Origin: Metabacillus malikii
Lineage (GTDB): Bacteria > Bacillota > Bacilli > Bacillales > Bacillaceae
NCBI RefSeq assembly: GCF_030813355.1
Contig: NZ_JAUSUD010000011.1
Location: forward strand, 62,001-126,000
DNA length: 64,000 nucleotides
Direction: 5' to 3'
The notes beneath the pieces were generated by a model that was not told the DNA's origin, did not search any database, and saw only the letters and a program-made list of their open reading frames with translations. This document shows, in pieces, positions 45,989-54,832 of the stretch (position 1 is its first letter; every line of letters starts with the position of its first letter). Both the position numbers and the translations under genes were made by a program.

Positions 45989-48145
45989 TCACCCACCACT
46001 TTTCACTTCATTTAATTGTAATTTACATATCGTTGCTTTGATTTGAAAATAAGTAATTTGATCGGGCAAGGCTTCTTTAATAGGTTTTAATAGCTCTGTC
46101 CCTAGTTCATACACTTTTTCAATGATGAGAGTCTCTTGTTCATCTGTAAAAATTCTTTCCCAATCAAATGGGAGTCCTTCAGATATTGCTTTTGCAAGAT
46201 GGTTTTGTACGGTAATCTCGGTTAAGTCCCTGTTTTTAGCAATTTCTGAAACAGTAGCCCCTTCAACAAATTGTTGATAGCTAGTTAGATAACTTGCAAC
46301 TTTATTTTTATTATCATCCGTTTCCGTTTTTATGTCTTCCATTACGGATTCCGTACTATGCTCCTGATTTACTATATGGTTTTCATCAAGAAATTGTTTT
46401 ATCGCAGATATAAAGTCGTCTCCGTACTTTTCCAATTTCGTTTTTGCAACACCTTTTACCGATAAAAATTGTTCAGCTGTTGTTGGACACTTACTACTCA
46501 TATCTTTTAAACTGCTATCTGAAAAAATAATATATGGTGGAACGTTATGTTTACTAGCCAAATCGCGACGAACTTGTCTTAATCTATCAAATAATTGATC
46601 ATTTGACTCAATTGCTTGAATCGTCACAGATTCCTTCTTATAGACTGGTTGTTTATCAATAAGAACTTTTCTAGCTTTATTTGTTAGCTCTAAAACCGGG
46701 TATTGGGCATTAGTCATCGCTAAATATCCTTCCGCAATGAGAAAGTCGATTAAGTCAGTAATTTGCTTTTCTGTTTTATTCGACATTAACCGATATGTCG
46801 TTAATTTATCAAACCCAAATTGAATAATTCTTTTATTTTTCGAACCTTTTAATACTTGTGCTACTAATGTCTTCCCAAATCGTTCATTCATCCTTTTAAT
46901 ACATGAGAAAACCATTAATGCTTCATTCGTAATATCTATTTTCGAACGAGTATCCCTGCAGTTCATACATTTCCCACAATCTTGTGCTGATTCACCAAAA
47001 TATTCAATTATATATGATTGAATACATTTCTCAGTATGACAAAGGTCCACCATTTGCTGAAGCTTTTGATATTCGTGGATTTTCTTCTCATCACTTAAAG
47101 CAGTTTGTTCGATTAGAAACTTTTGCAACTGAATATCTTGTCCAGCAAACAGAAGTGTACATTCGCTTCTTTCCCCATCTCTCCCTGCACGACCTGCCTC
47201 TTGATAATATGCTTCAATATTTTTTGGAAGATTATGATGGATAACATATCGAACATTTGATTTATTTATACCCATTCCAAATGCATTAGTTGCAACCATT
47301 ACATTTAACTTGTCAAACAAAAAATTGTCTTGCTGCTCTGATCGTTCATGTTCAGACATTCCAGCATGGTATTTCCCAACCTTTATGCCCTGCTTCTTTA
47401 AGTAGTTATAAAGTTCATCTACCTCTCTTCGCGTTGCAGCATATATAATCCCTGCCTGGTCATCATTTGCTTTGACATAGTTTGAAATATAATCACGCTT
47501 ATTCTCACCCTTAATGACGTTAAATGTTAAATTATCTCTAGCAAAACCAGTTACATACGTATTGTCAGGAGAAATATCTAATAATTCACAAATATCATTT
47601 GTCACTTCCTGTGTAGCTGTCGCCGTTAAGGCAATGACAATTGGGCGCTCTCTAAAGCCTTCAATCATATTTCTAATTGATCGATAACTTGGGCGGAAGT
47701 CATGTCCCCATTGTGATATACAATGCGCTTCATCAATTGCAACAATTGAGACGTTCATATCAAAAAGAAGTGAACGAAATGAAGCTGATTCTAATCGCTC
47801 TGGTGCTATATACAATATTTTATATTGATTGTCTTTTAATTCTTCTATGCGTTCATTTAATTCACGAGCAGATAGACTACTATTAATATATGTTGAGCTG
47901 ACTCCTGCACTTGTTAACGCATCTACTTGATCTTTCATTAAAGAAATAAGAGGTGAAATTACGATTGTTATTCCCTCTGCAAGAAGTGCTGGAATTTGAT
48001 AACAGATTGATTTCCCGCCACCCGTTGGCATAATCGCCAATGTATCCATGCCATTAAGTACACTGCCGATAATTGACTCTTGGCCTTCGCGAAAAGTTGA
48101 ATAACCAAAGTACTCCTGCAATTTCCTTTTTGCTTGCTCTAACAT
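45989..48145 (-). CDS. recQ: ATP-dependent DNA helicase RecQ
   Basis: A 718-residue superfamily 2 3'-5' helicase for recombination and fork repair. Walker A MPTGGGKS (39-46), DEAH box (138-141) followed by the RecQ loop CISQWGHDFRPSY, helicase C domain with GMGINKSNVRYVIHHNLP and QEAGRAGRDG, a zinc-binding Cys cluster (H-T-E-K-C-I-Q...C-G-K-C-M-N-C near 380), winged helix, HRDC domain (about 515-590), and a C-terminal helix-turn-helix extension (VSEIAKNRDLTEITVQNHL) also found in YpbB-linked RecQ proteins. The ATG follows AGGGTGATAAA. Not at this location in B. subtilis, so an insertion relative to it. Confidence 0.95.
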   Translation of the reverse strand: MLEQAKRKLQEYFGYSTFREGQESIIGSVLNGMDTLAIMPTGGGKSICYQIPALLAEGITIVISPLISLMKDQVDALTSAGVSSTYINSSLSARELNERIEELKDNQYKILYIAPERLESASFRSLLFDMNVSIVAIDEAHCISQWGHDFRPSYRSIRNMIEGFRERPIVIALTATATQEVTNDICELLDISPDNTYVTGFARDNLTFNVIKGENKRDYISNYVKANDDQAGIIYAATRREVDELYNYLKKQGIKVGKYHAGMSEHERSEQQDNFLFDKLNVMVATNAFGMGINKSNVRYVIHHNLPKNIEAYYQEAGRAGRDGERSECTLLFAGQDIQLQKFLIEQTALSDEKKIHEYQKLQQMVDLCHTEKCIQSYIIEYFGESAQDCGKCMNCRDTRSKIDITNEALMVFSCIKRMNERFGKTLVAQVLKGSKNKRIIQFGFDKLTTYRLMSNKTEKQITDLIDFLIAEGYLAMTNAQYPVLELTNKARKVLIDKQPVYKKESVTIQAIESNDQLFDRLRQVRRDLASKHNVPPYIIFSDSSLKDMSSKCPTTAEQFLSVKGVAKTKLEKYGDDFISAIKQFLDENHIVNQEHSTESVMEDIKTETDDNKNKVASYLTSYQQFVEGATVSEIAKNRDLTEITVQNHLAKAISEGLPFDWERIFTDEQETLIIEKVYELGTELLKPIKEALPDQITYFQIKATICKLQLNEVKSGG

Positions 48146-48500
48146 TTTATCACCCTATATTACTTTCATTTTTTTGGTTCTATCGATAATTATAACATGT
48201 TTTTTCCATTTACATTTTCACTGACGAATACTACCGTTATATAAATGTCGCAGCTGATAATTTTATTGTTTGCTAGATATATAGTAGTATTTATAGCTCA
48301 TTTTCATTTGCAAAATAGCAGTTTATTATTGTAACAAATATCACAAACTGATGACGTTTTCGTATCATACTTATAACTATCCCCAAAAAACAACATACTT
48401 CTACAAATTTCTATATATGTAATCATCACTAAAAATGAAGGCTACCTAATGTTTGGCCTTTCGTTAATAAAATGGACGTATAAGAAAAGAGGTTTGATAT
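48146..48500. other. Divergent region between recQ and mreBH
   Basis: 355 bp, AT-rich, no ORF. B. subtilis mreBH is transcribed by SigI, but no convincing SigI promoter was found here. Confidence 0.4.
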
Positions 48501-49508
48501 ATGTTATCATCAAATGAAATAGGAATTGATTTAGGGACTGCTAATATACTAGTTTATAGTAAAAATAAAGGGATCCTTTTAAATGAACCGTCTGTAGTCG
48601 CAATTGACTCTGATACAAACAATGTGTTGGCTGTCGGAACCGAAGCTAAAAATATGATTGGTAAGACGCCTGGAAAAATAGTAGCTGTTCGTCCGTTAAA
48701 AGATGGTGTGATAGCAGATTATAATATGACTGCTGATATGCTAAAGCATGTGATGAAGCTAGTTTCTCGTAAAATAGGTAAAACATTAAGAAAGCCTACT
48801 GTAGTCGTTTGTACACCTTCTGGAGCAACATCCGTCGAGAGAAGAGCAATCCAAGATGCAATTCGTAGCTCGGGAGCAAAAGATGTTCACCTTATTGAGG
48901 AGCCTGTTGCAGCTGCAATAGGTGCAGATTTACCTGTTGATGAACCGATCGCAAATGTCATCGTAGATATCGGGGGCGGTACGACAGAAGTAGCGATTAT
49001 TTCATATGGCGGCATAGTCTCCTGTCATTCTATTCGTATTGCTGGAGACCAATTAGATGAAGACATCATCCAATATATCAGAAAAAAATATAATTTATTA
49101 ATCGGTGAACGTACAGCTGAGAGAATGAAAATTGACATTGGTTATGCATTAATTACCCATGAAAAAGAGGAAATAGAAATTCGAGGTAGAGATTTAGTAA
49201 CAGGCTTACCTAAAACAATTACAGTTTCTTCTTATGAAATGCAAGAGGCCATGAAGGAATCCTTATTACACATATTAGAAGCAATCCGCGCAACATTAGA
49301 AGACTGTCCTCCTGAATTGAGTGGAGATATTGTTGATCGTGGTGTGATTTTAACCGGTGGCGGTGCCTTACTAAAAGGAATTCAGGAATGGATCTGTGAG
49401 GAAATTGTTGTCCCTGTTCACATCGCCCCGAGTCCGCTGGAATCAGTTGCCATCGGTACCGGCCGTTCTCTTACAATTATTAATAAAATTTTAAAAGCTG
49501 CTAAATAA
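48501..49508 (+). CDS. mreBH: MreBH, actin-like cell-shape protein
   Basis: A 335-residue MreB-family actin homologue that forms membrane-bound filaments directing lateral wall synthesis and, in B. subtilis, the autolysin LytE. Actin-fold motifs: phosphate 1 [13 protein letters not shown] (7-19), connect 1 [11 protein letters not shown], phosphate 2 [13 protein letters not shown], adenosine motif [11 protein letters not shown]. It lacks the N-terminal extra residues of cell-division actins. The ykpC-like gene downstream supports MreBH over MreB or Mbl. The ATG follows AAGAGG. Confidence 0.92.
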   Translation: MLSSNEIGIDLGTANILVYSKNKGILLNEPSVVAIDSDTNNVLAVGTEAKNMIGKTPGKIVAVRPLKDGVIADYNMTADMLKHVMKLVSRKIGKTLRKPTVVVCTPSGATSVERRAIQDAIRSSGAKDVHLIEEPVAAAIGADLPVDEPIANVIVDIGGGTTEVAIISYGGIVSCHSIRIAGDQLDEDIIQYIRKKYNLLIGERTAERMKIDIGYALITHEKEEIEIRGRDLVTGLPKTITVSSYEMQEAMKESLLHILEAIRATLEDCPPELSGDIVDRGVILTGGGALLKGIQEWICEEIVVPVHIAPSPLESVAIGTGRSLTIINKILKAAK

Positions 49509-49533
49509 ATTGCTTTTGAAGATTTGTTAGGTT

Positions 49534-49571
49534 TAGCCCTTAAAAAAAGAAAGAACTTTTTAAGGGTTTTA
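49534..49571 (+). terminator. Terminator of mreBH
   Basis: AGCCCTTAAAAA / TTTTTAAGGGTT stem with an 11-base loop and T-rich end. Confidence 0.82.
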
Positions 49572-49741
49572 CCTCTCTCGTCTATTCATTCAACTATTTT
49601 TTACATAAATTTTACACAATTGAACTCATCAAATTACGAAGTTATGAATATACTAGCTTTGGTTTCAAATGGAAATGATGCAATCCTAATACATGCATGA
49701 TTTCCCACATTTTGATAAGAGTAATTATAGGAGGTAAGTTA

Positions 49742-49879
49742 GTGAAGGATTTTAGCAGAAGAATAATCATTAGTTTAACATTAGCAGTTATTATTATGGG
49801 TGGGATGAGTGTTTCACTTGCTAATATGCCGACGACATCAAATACTAATGATGAAATTGTCCAAGTGCAAGGAAAATAG
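49742..49879 (+). CDS. ykpC: YkpC-like micro-protein
   Basis: A 45-residue peptide (GTG start) beginning MKDFSRRIIISLTLAVIIMG with a positively charged head, one hydrophobic helix or signal sequence (8-28) and the segment G-M-S-V-S-L-A-N-M-P, which I recall from B. subtilis YkpC (44 residues) next to mreBH. The helix may be a signal peptide cleaved near S-L-A-N or an anchor. AGGAGGT lies 6 bases before the GTG. Function unknown; persistent pairing with mreBH suggests a wall-related role. Confidence 0.75.
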   Translation: MKDFSRRIIISLTLAVIIMGGMSVSLANMPTTSNTNDEIVQVQGK

Positions 49880-50234
49880 GTAAACGGGTAAGACAGAAAA
49901 ATGCACCTTACTTATATAAATACCGCAGAGCTTACCGTAGTTGTTAATCCTTACCTTGTCAGGTTTTTTAACAATCAATTGTTAACATGTTAACATATAA
50001 CAGTTTGTTAAGGTACATGATTATTAACAGTGATCCTTGCTACATACTAAAGCATTCAAGCATTGATTATGTAATCAACACTCGAATGCTTTTTTTAGCT
50101 TCATCACTTTTTCAGTACTACTCGCATTTACTGGCATCTCATATACACGATTAATAAATGTTCAGTGAGTTCTTAGAATATGATTATAAGGTAATTATTT
50201 AACCTACTTTTCAAGTATTGCAAATACCGCTGCT
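49880..50234. other. Region with TTAACA palindrome cluster and ykpC terminator
   Basis: Between 49967 and 50028 there are overlapping palindromes (TTAACAATCAATTGTTAA, then GTTAACATGTTAAC) and further TTAACA/TGTTAA boxes. A terminator follows at 50048-50096. The rest is featureless. Confidence 0.5.
50048..50096 (+). terminator. Terminator downstream of ykpC
   Basis: AAAGCATTC and GAATGCTTT arms with inner TTGATTA / TAATCAA pairing, then seven T. Confidence 0.8.
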
Positions 50235-51401
50235 TCACTCAAAACGAAATGCCCTATCAGCTAATAATTTTGTTGTGATATCATCAGAAGGTGGATTATG
50301 TAAACCTGCACGAACATCACGGTAATGCCTTTGAAGTGCATTCGACTTGAACAGGCTCTGACCACCAACAATTCTCATCGCTAAATCAACTACCTCTACA
50401 GCTGTATTTGTTACAACAGACTTCACAATTGCCAAGTCATAAGCCAGTTCCGAACGGTTCTCAATATTGTTATCCCACTTTTCTGCCGTATGATACATTA
50501 ATGTTCTGGCAGTTGTAAGTTTAAGGTCCATTTCCGCTGCTTTTCTTCTTACCTCTGGCACGTTCATAATAGGGTGTGGCAAACTAGTTGGTTGATACGT
50601 CTTAGCGAACTCAATTGCTTCATTTCTTGCGGCAATGGCAATTCCGCTATAACAGGCTGGGATATGAAGCAGCCAACCTTGTGCAACAGGTTTTCCTTTT
50701 TTTTGTTTTCGTTCAACTAGTGCTTTAATTGGTACTTCTACATTGTTTAGGACTAAATCATCACTTCTCGTCCCTCTCATCCCCAATGTATCCCAAGTTT
50801 CCTCAATAGATAAACCATTCGCGGTTCTAGGGATTAAAAAGTCACCAATTTCCTCTGTTTCAGCAATAGTTGCTGGGACAATAAAGTAATCTAATGCTGG
50901 TGCAAGTGATGTGAAAATTTTCCTCCCGGTTATCCTCCATTTATCATTTATCTGTTCTGCGGTCGTTTCAGGTTTACCACCCCGGGCAGGACTACCTGAG
51001 TTTGGTTCAGTAGCTGCGCTATTTATTAATTTATTTTCTGCAATAATTTCTCTGCATAAATTTTCAAATACAGATGGCTCCCACTTTCTCGTTTCGCGCA
51101 TGTGCATTAATAAACCTAGATGCCAACCTAATGATAAAGCTGTTGCAGCGTCTCCTTGTGCAATTTTTTCCTGAACTAGTAAAAAGTCGTATAATGACGC
51201 TCCATCTCCTCCATATTCACATGGTATGGTCAACTTTAAATAACCTTCTGTTTTCAATTTGTCAAAGTTTTCAAAAGGAAATTTACTTTCTTTATCATAT
51301 TTTTCGGCACGTAATGCGAAATCCTTTGCAAGTTCTTCCGTTTCTAATAATATCTCTCTTTGACTAGATGTTTTAATAAATTGATTATCTAAATCGTTCA
51401 T
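50235..51401 (-). CDS. Acyl-CoA dehydrogenase family flavoprotein
   Basis: A 388-residue protein with the three acyl-CoA dehydrogenase domains: N-terminal helices (about 10-120), beta domain with A-A-T-E-P-N-S-G-S-P-A-R-G-G and WRITGRKIFTS (about 130-230), C-terminal helices with QRHYRDVRAGLHNPPSDD. The usual catalytic Glu position cannot be confirmed by eye, and the sequence resembles the YdbM/SfnB/DszC branch, which includes flavin monooxygenases as well as dehydrogenases. Substrate unknown. The start is ATG 51399-51401, 6 bases after GAGGTG; ATG and GTG a few codons upstream overlap that site. Confidence 0.88.
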   Translation of the reverse strand: MNDLDNQFIKTSSQREILLETEELAKDFALRAEKYDKESKFPFENFDKLKTEGYLKLTIPCEYGGDGASLYDFLLVQEKIAQGDAATALSLGWHLGLLMHMRETRKWEPSVFENLCREIIAENKLINSAATEPNSGSPARGGKPETTAEQINDKWRITGRKIFTSLAPALDYFIVPATIAETEEIGDFLIPRTANGLSIEETWDTLGMRGTRSDDLVLNNVEVPIKALVERKQKKGKPVAQGWLLHIPACYSGIAIAARNEAIEFAKTYQPTSLPHPIMNVPEVRRKAAEMDLKLTTARTLMYHTAEKWDNNIENRSELAYDLAIVKSVVTNTAVEVVDLAMRIVGGQSLFKSNALQRHYRDVRAGLHNPPSDDITTKLLADRAFRFE

Positions 51402-51539
51402 CTTCATCACCTCAATATGTCTATTGTAATGATTAATTTCTTTATCATAAAGTATTTTGTCTGTATATCGTGATTTCTTTTCAATCCAAACGATGTTTTG
51501 ATAAAATAATATAGAAACTAAAACCTAGGAGGAATAGAC

Positions 51540-52772
51540 TTGTCTACCTTTCAACAAAACTTAGAAAAATATGCAGAATTAGCAGTTCGCGTAGGAGTTA
51601 ATATACAACCTAATCAAAATTTAATGATTAATGCCTCAATTGAAGTAGCTGAGTTTGTACGTCTCGTTGTAAAAAAAGCTTATGAGGCTGGTGCACGTAA
51701 TGTCTACGTAGAGTGGCATGATGATGCTGTCACAAGGACCCGCTTTGAACTAGCACCTGAAGAAGCGTTAAGTGATTACCCTGAGTGGAAAGCAAGAGGC
51801 TTAGAAACTTTAGCAGAAAATGATGGTGCATTTATGTCAATCATCTCATCTAATCCCGATTCATTAAGTGGTATAGATCCGAAAAGAATTGCTGCTAGTA
51901 CAAAGGCGGCAGGAACGGCTTTAACAAAATATCGAAATTACTTGCAAGCTGACAAGGCTAGTTGGACTGTTATTGCTGCTGCTTCTAAGGAATGGGCCGC
52001 AAAAGTGTTTCCTGATGAAGCAGCTGATAAACAAGTCGAAAAGCTTTGGGAAGCGATTTTTAGAACAACTCGAACGGATCAGGACGACCCTGTTCAAGCA
52101 TGGCAGGACCATAATAACAATTTACATAATAAAGTTGAATACTTGAACAACAAAAAGTATAAAAAACTTCACTATAAGGCGAAGGAAACCGATTTAACAA
52201 TCGAGTTACACGATACACATACTTGGGTTGGAGCAGGAAGTGAAAATGAAAAAGGTACCTTCTTTATGGCGAACATGCCAACAGAGGAAGTATTTACAGT
52301 TCCTTTAAAAACGGGAGTAGATGGTGTTGTGAAAAGCACAAAGCCGTTAAGTTACAGTGGTAATCTAATCGACCAATTTACTATAACATTTGAAAAAGGA
52401 CGTATCGTTGACGTAAAAGCAGAAACAGGTGAAGAGATTCTCAAACAATTAGTTGAAACAGACGAAGGATCTCATTATTTAGGAGAAATCGCTCTTGTAG
52501 CACATGATTCACCTATCTCACAATCAGGAATCCTTTTTTATAATACACTTTTTGATGAAAATGCATCAAATCATTTAGCAATAGGTAACGGATATGCCTT
52601 TTGCGTTGAAGGCGGAAAAAAAATGACACGTGAGCAATTAGAAGAAGTTGGTGTAAACTCAAGTATTACCCATGTTGACTTTATGATTGGTTCAGCAGAT
52701 ATGGATATTGATGGCATATTAGAAGATGGAACAAGAGAGGCTATCTTCCGAAAAGGTACATGGGCTTTTTAA
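51540..52772 (+). CDS. M29-family aminopeptidase (AmpS/PepS-like)
   Basis: A 410-residue metallo-aminopeptidase of the M29 (thermophilic aminopeptidase) family, acting on cytosolic peptides. Conserved parts are YAELAVRVGVNIQPNQ at the N-terminus, V-E-W-H-D-D near 60, and the metal-site segments GEIALVAHDSPIS (Glu and His), N-E-K-G-T-F-F-M-A-N-M-P-T-E-E-V-F-T and a C-terminal H-V-D-F-M-I-G. TTG start, 7 bases after AGGAGG. It is divergent from the acyl-CoA dehydrogenase gene and followed 80 bp later by a COG0523 GTPase. Confidence 0.93.
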   Translation: MSTFQQNLEKYAELAVRVGVNIQPNQNLMINASIEVAEFVRLVVKKAYEAGARNVYVEWHDDAVTRTRFELAPEEALSDYPEWKARGLETLAENDGAFMSIISSNPDSLSGIDPKRIAASTKAAGTALTKYRNYLQADKASWTVIAAASKEWAAKVFPDEAADKQVEKLWEAIFRTTRTDQDDPVQAWQDHNNNLHNKVEYLNNKKYKKLHYKAKETDLTIELHDTHTWVGAGSENEKGTFFMANMPTEEVFTVPLKTGVDGVVKSTKPLSYSGNLIDQFTITFEKGRIVDVKAETGEEILKQLVETDEGSHYLGEIALVAHDSPISQSGILFYNTLFDENASNHLAIGNGYAFCVEGGKKMTREQLEEVGVNSSITHVDFMIGSADMDIDGILEDGTREAIFRKGTWAF

Positions 52773-52798
52773 TCAGCCACTATAAGTAGTAACGTTCT

Positions 52799-52835
52799 AA
52801 GTCATGAGTAAAGGCTCTATATCTACTCATGACTT
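52799..52835. promoter_or_regulatory. Perfect 12-bp inverted repeat before the COG0523 gene
   Basis: AAGTCATGAGTA / TACTCATGACTT with a 13-base loop ends 5 bases before the AGGAGG of the GTPase gene. It lacks a T run. It could be a weak aminopeptidase terminator, a translation-control hairpin or an operator. Confidence 0.55.
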
Positions 52836-52852
52836 ATACTAGGAGGAAACTG

Positions 52853-53782
52853 ATGAAGTCTGTTGAGGTTTATATATTATCAGGATTTCTTGGAGCAGGG
52901 AAAACAACTTTATTACAAAATATCCTGACACAAGAAAAACAGCTAGAAAGAAAGATAGCTGTCATTATGAATGAGCTCGGCGAAGTTTCAATTGATTCTA
53001 ACGCAATTCCTGAAGAAACGCCGTTAAAGGAATTATTAAATGGATGTGTTTGTTGTACTATACAAGGGCAACTAGAAGTACAGCTAGAAAATATGTTAAG
53101 AGAATTTGAGCTTGATGCTATCTATATAGAAACGACTGGTGTAGCTCACCCTATCGAAGTGTTAGATGCATGCATGTCACCATTATTTGCAGAAAAGCTA
53201 TCTATTCAAGGCATTATAACAATTATTGACGCAAACCGTTGGAAAGATCGTTCACATTTAAGTATCCAACTACGGAAATTACTAATTGAGCAAGTTCAAC
53301 ATGCAGATATTGTCTTATTAAATAAAATTGACCAATTAAAAGAGGCAGAACAAGCAAATATTGTCTCAGAGGTTCAATCATTAAACACAAATGGAAAACT
53401 ATTAATGACAGAGTTTGCTAACGTTCCATTATCACAACTAAGAAATTATCATGTCACTAGTAAAAGTCCACATCAAAAAACACATGTACATCAGCATCTC
53501 CATATGAGAAGCTTTGTTCATACTTTTTCAAAACCGATCGATTTAGATGCATTTGAGCAGTTCTTAAAGGAGATGCCAGATACGATTTATCGAATTAAAG
53601 GATATATTCGGTTTACCCATTCTGACAAGCCTTTTCTATTCCAATATTCATATGGTATGCCACTTTATATGAAGGAACAAATGAATAGAAAAAATACACT
53701 AGTGTTCATAGGAGAAAATTTAAATCATCAAGTGCTCGAAACGACACTTTTACAGTTAGAAAGACATAGCAATGATTCATAA
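52853..53782 (+). CDS. COG0523 (CobW/Zng1-type) GTPase metallochaperone
   Basis: A 309-residue G3E-family GTPase. Walker A SGFLGAGKTT (10-19), the metal-binding GCVCC motif (64-68), Walker B-like IYIETTGVAHP, NKID and a C-terminal CobW_C domain (about 220-305). A His-rich run (K-T-H-V-H-Q-H-L-H) links the domains, typical of zinc-handling members. It probably delivers zinc or another metal to client enzymes; the preceding gene is a metallo-aminopeptidase, which could be such a client (inference). The start is ATG 52853 after AGGAGG; an upstream in-frame ATG lies in the hairpin region. Confidence 0.9.
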   Translation: MKSVEVYILSGFLGAGKTTLLQNILTQEKQLERKIAVIMNELGEVSIDSNAIPEETPLKELLNGCVCCTIQGQLEVQLENMLREFELDAIYIETTGVAHPIEVLDACMSPLFAEKLSIQGIITIIDANRWKDRSHLSIQLRKLLIEQVQHADIVLLNKIDQLKEAEQANIVSEVQSLNTNGKLLMTEFANVPLSQLRNYHVTSKSPHQKTHVHQHLHMRSFVHTFSKPIDLDAFEQFLKEMPDTIYRIKGYIRFTHSDKPFLFQYSYGMPLYMKEQMNRKNTLVFIGENLNHQVLETTLLQLERHSNDS

Positions 53783-53800
53783 TATCAATTAAGGGAACGT

Positions 53801-54217
53801 TTATGTAACTTCCCTTAAACCTTTCCCATCAATGATTTCTTGTATTCCCTCCTCACAAACCCCATATCCTCTCCATGAGCATGATACACAAACAAGATGT
53901 ATATCTTCGGGAACAATTTTCTTACGAATCGTTGACTCAATTTCATTCCATGTAATGATTTCGCCAATTTCAAGTCCCATTTTCTTCAAAATTGCCTCAT
54001 CTCGATTATAAATGTGAGGATCTTTACAATGATAGTTACCTGAATTTGGATATTTTTCGCATAGTTGATCAGGACCCTTAATAATTTGTATTTTGGTCTC
54101 CGGATTGTACCTTAATTGTTGATGCCAAAAAGTCATATTTTCTATATATTCCTTTGAATAACCCATTCCTCGGTATCCTAATAGACAAAAAAGGTGATGA
54201 CCACGTAGTTTTAACAA
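53801..54217 (-). CDS. DUF1284 family protein
   Basis: A 138-residue protein with the DUF1284 hallmark L-R-G-H-H-L-F-C-L-L-G-Y-R-G-M-G at its N-terminus and several Cys (C11, C53, C63, and C-V-S-C near 110, then C near 120) that suggest metal or iron-sulfur binding. Function unknown. The frame begins TTG-TTA-AAA, 7 bases after GGAGG. It is convergent with the COG0523 gene, 18 bp apart, with no obvious terminator between. Confidence 0.88.
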   Translation of the reverse strand: MLKLRGHHLFCLLGYRGMGYSKEYIENMTFWHQQLRYNPETKIQIIKGPDQLCEKYPNSGNYHCKDPHIYNRDEAILKKMGLEIGEIITWNEIESTIRKKIVPEDIHLVCVSCSWRGYGVCEEGIQEIIDGKGLREVT

Positions 54218-54292
54218 ATTTATAACCTCCTTCTCAGTAATACTTATATGTTAACATATCTAGCAATCCAGTTTACTATTGATATTATTTTT

Positions 54293-54670
54293 GGCTCATT
54301 TCTAAAAGATTGTAGCTTTTTACACTAACCTTTTTAAGGGTTTGTTGGAGCTTAAAGTGCGAGACTCCTGCGGGATGCGTGGGAGAGGTGAGACGTGAGC
54401 AGGCGTTTACGCTGAGGAATTCGAAAAGCGTAGGCGGCTTGCCCATCGACGTACAAACTGGAGGGGCATCGACTAAAGATTTAGGAATCACGATGAGTCC
54501 TTGGACGAATCGATGATGACTTATCGTAGGGAGGTGACCTGAAGTTTGTTAACAGGTAGCCGCCGAAGCTAGACAGGCTCACCACCCACCCCGCGGAAAG
54601 CGAGCACTGTAGCGGAAATAAACCCTAAACGACAACTCAGTTAAAAGCAACAATGTTTACGAAAACAGCC
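54293..54670 (+). repeat. MITE-like repeat (family A), longest copy
   Basis: A 378-bp element bounded by GGCTCATTTCTAAAAGATTG and CAATGTTTACGAAAACAGCC, imperfect inverted repeats of each other. The core has GCGAGACTCCTGCGGGATGC, a GAGACGTGAGCAGGCGTTTA segment, ATCGATGATGACTTATCGTA and CACCCCGCGGAAAGCGAGCA. It fills most of the 615-bp gap between the DUF1284 and OmpA-like genes; a short ORF inside it has no ribosome site. Confidence 0.78.
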
Positions 54671-54769
54671 TTATTTTTTAATCAACAAGTTACCCTGTAC
54701 CTATTTTGTTTAATGTATTTCAACAAAAGTATTGTCTCTTTTTTGATAAGTTAAAGACCAAAATAAAAA

Positions 54770-54803
54770 CTGTTACATGATTAGTAGTAAAATCATATAA
54801 CAG
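54770..54803 (-). terminator. Terminator of the OmpA-like gene
   Basis: CTGTTA-x-ATGATT / AATCAT-x-TAACAG arms; TTTTTATTTT follows on the minus strand. Confidence 0.8.
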
Positions 54804-54832
54804 CTATTATAGAATACTTTAAATCTTTTAAC

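Noticed and set aside
48146-48500. Searched for a SigI promoter before mreBH
   Set aside because: A CCCC run at 48381-48384 lacks the partner CGAA box at a suitable distance.
54285-54491. 68-codon frame on the minus strand
   Set aside because: It lies wholly inside a family A repeat, has no ribosome site and is not kept in the other copies.
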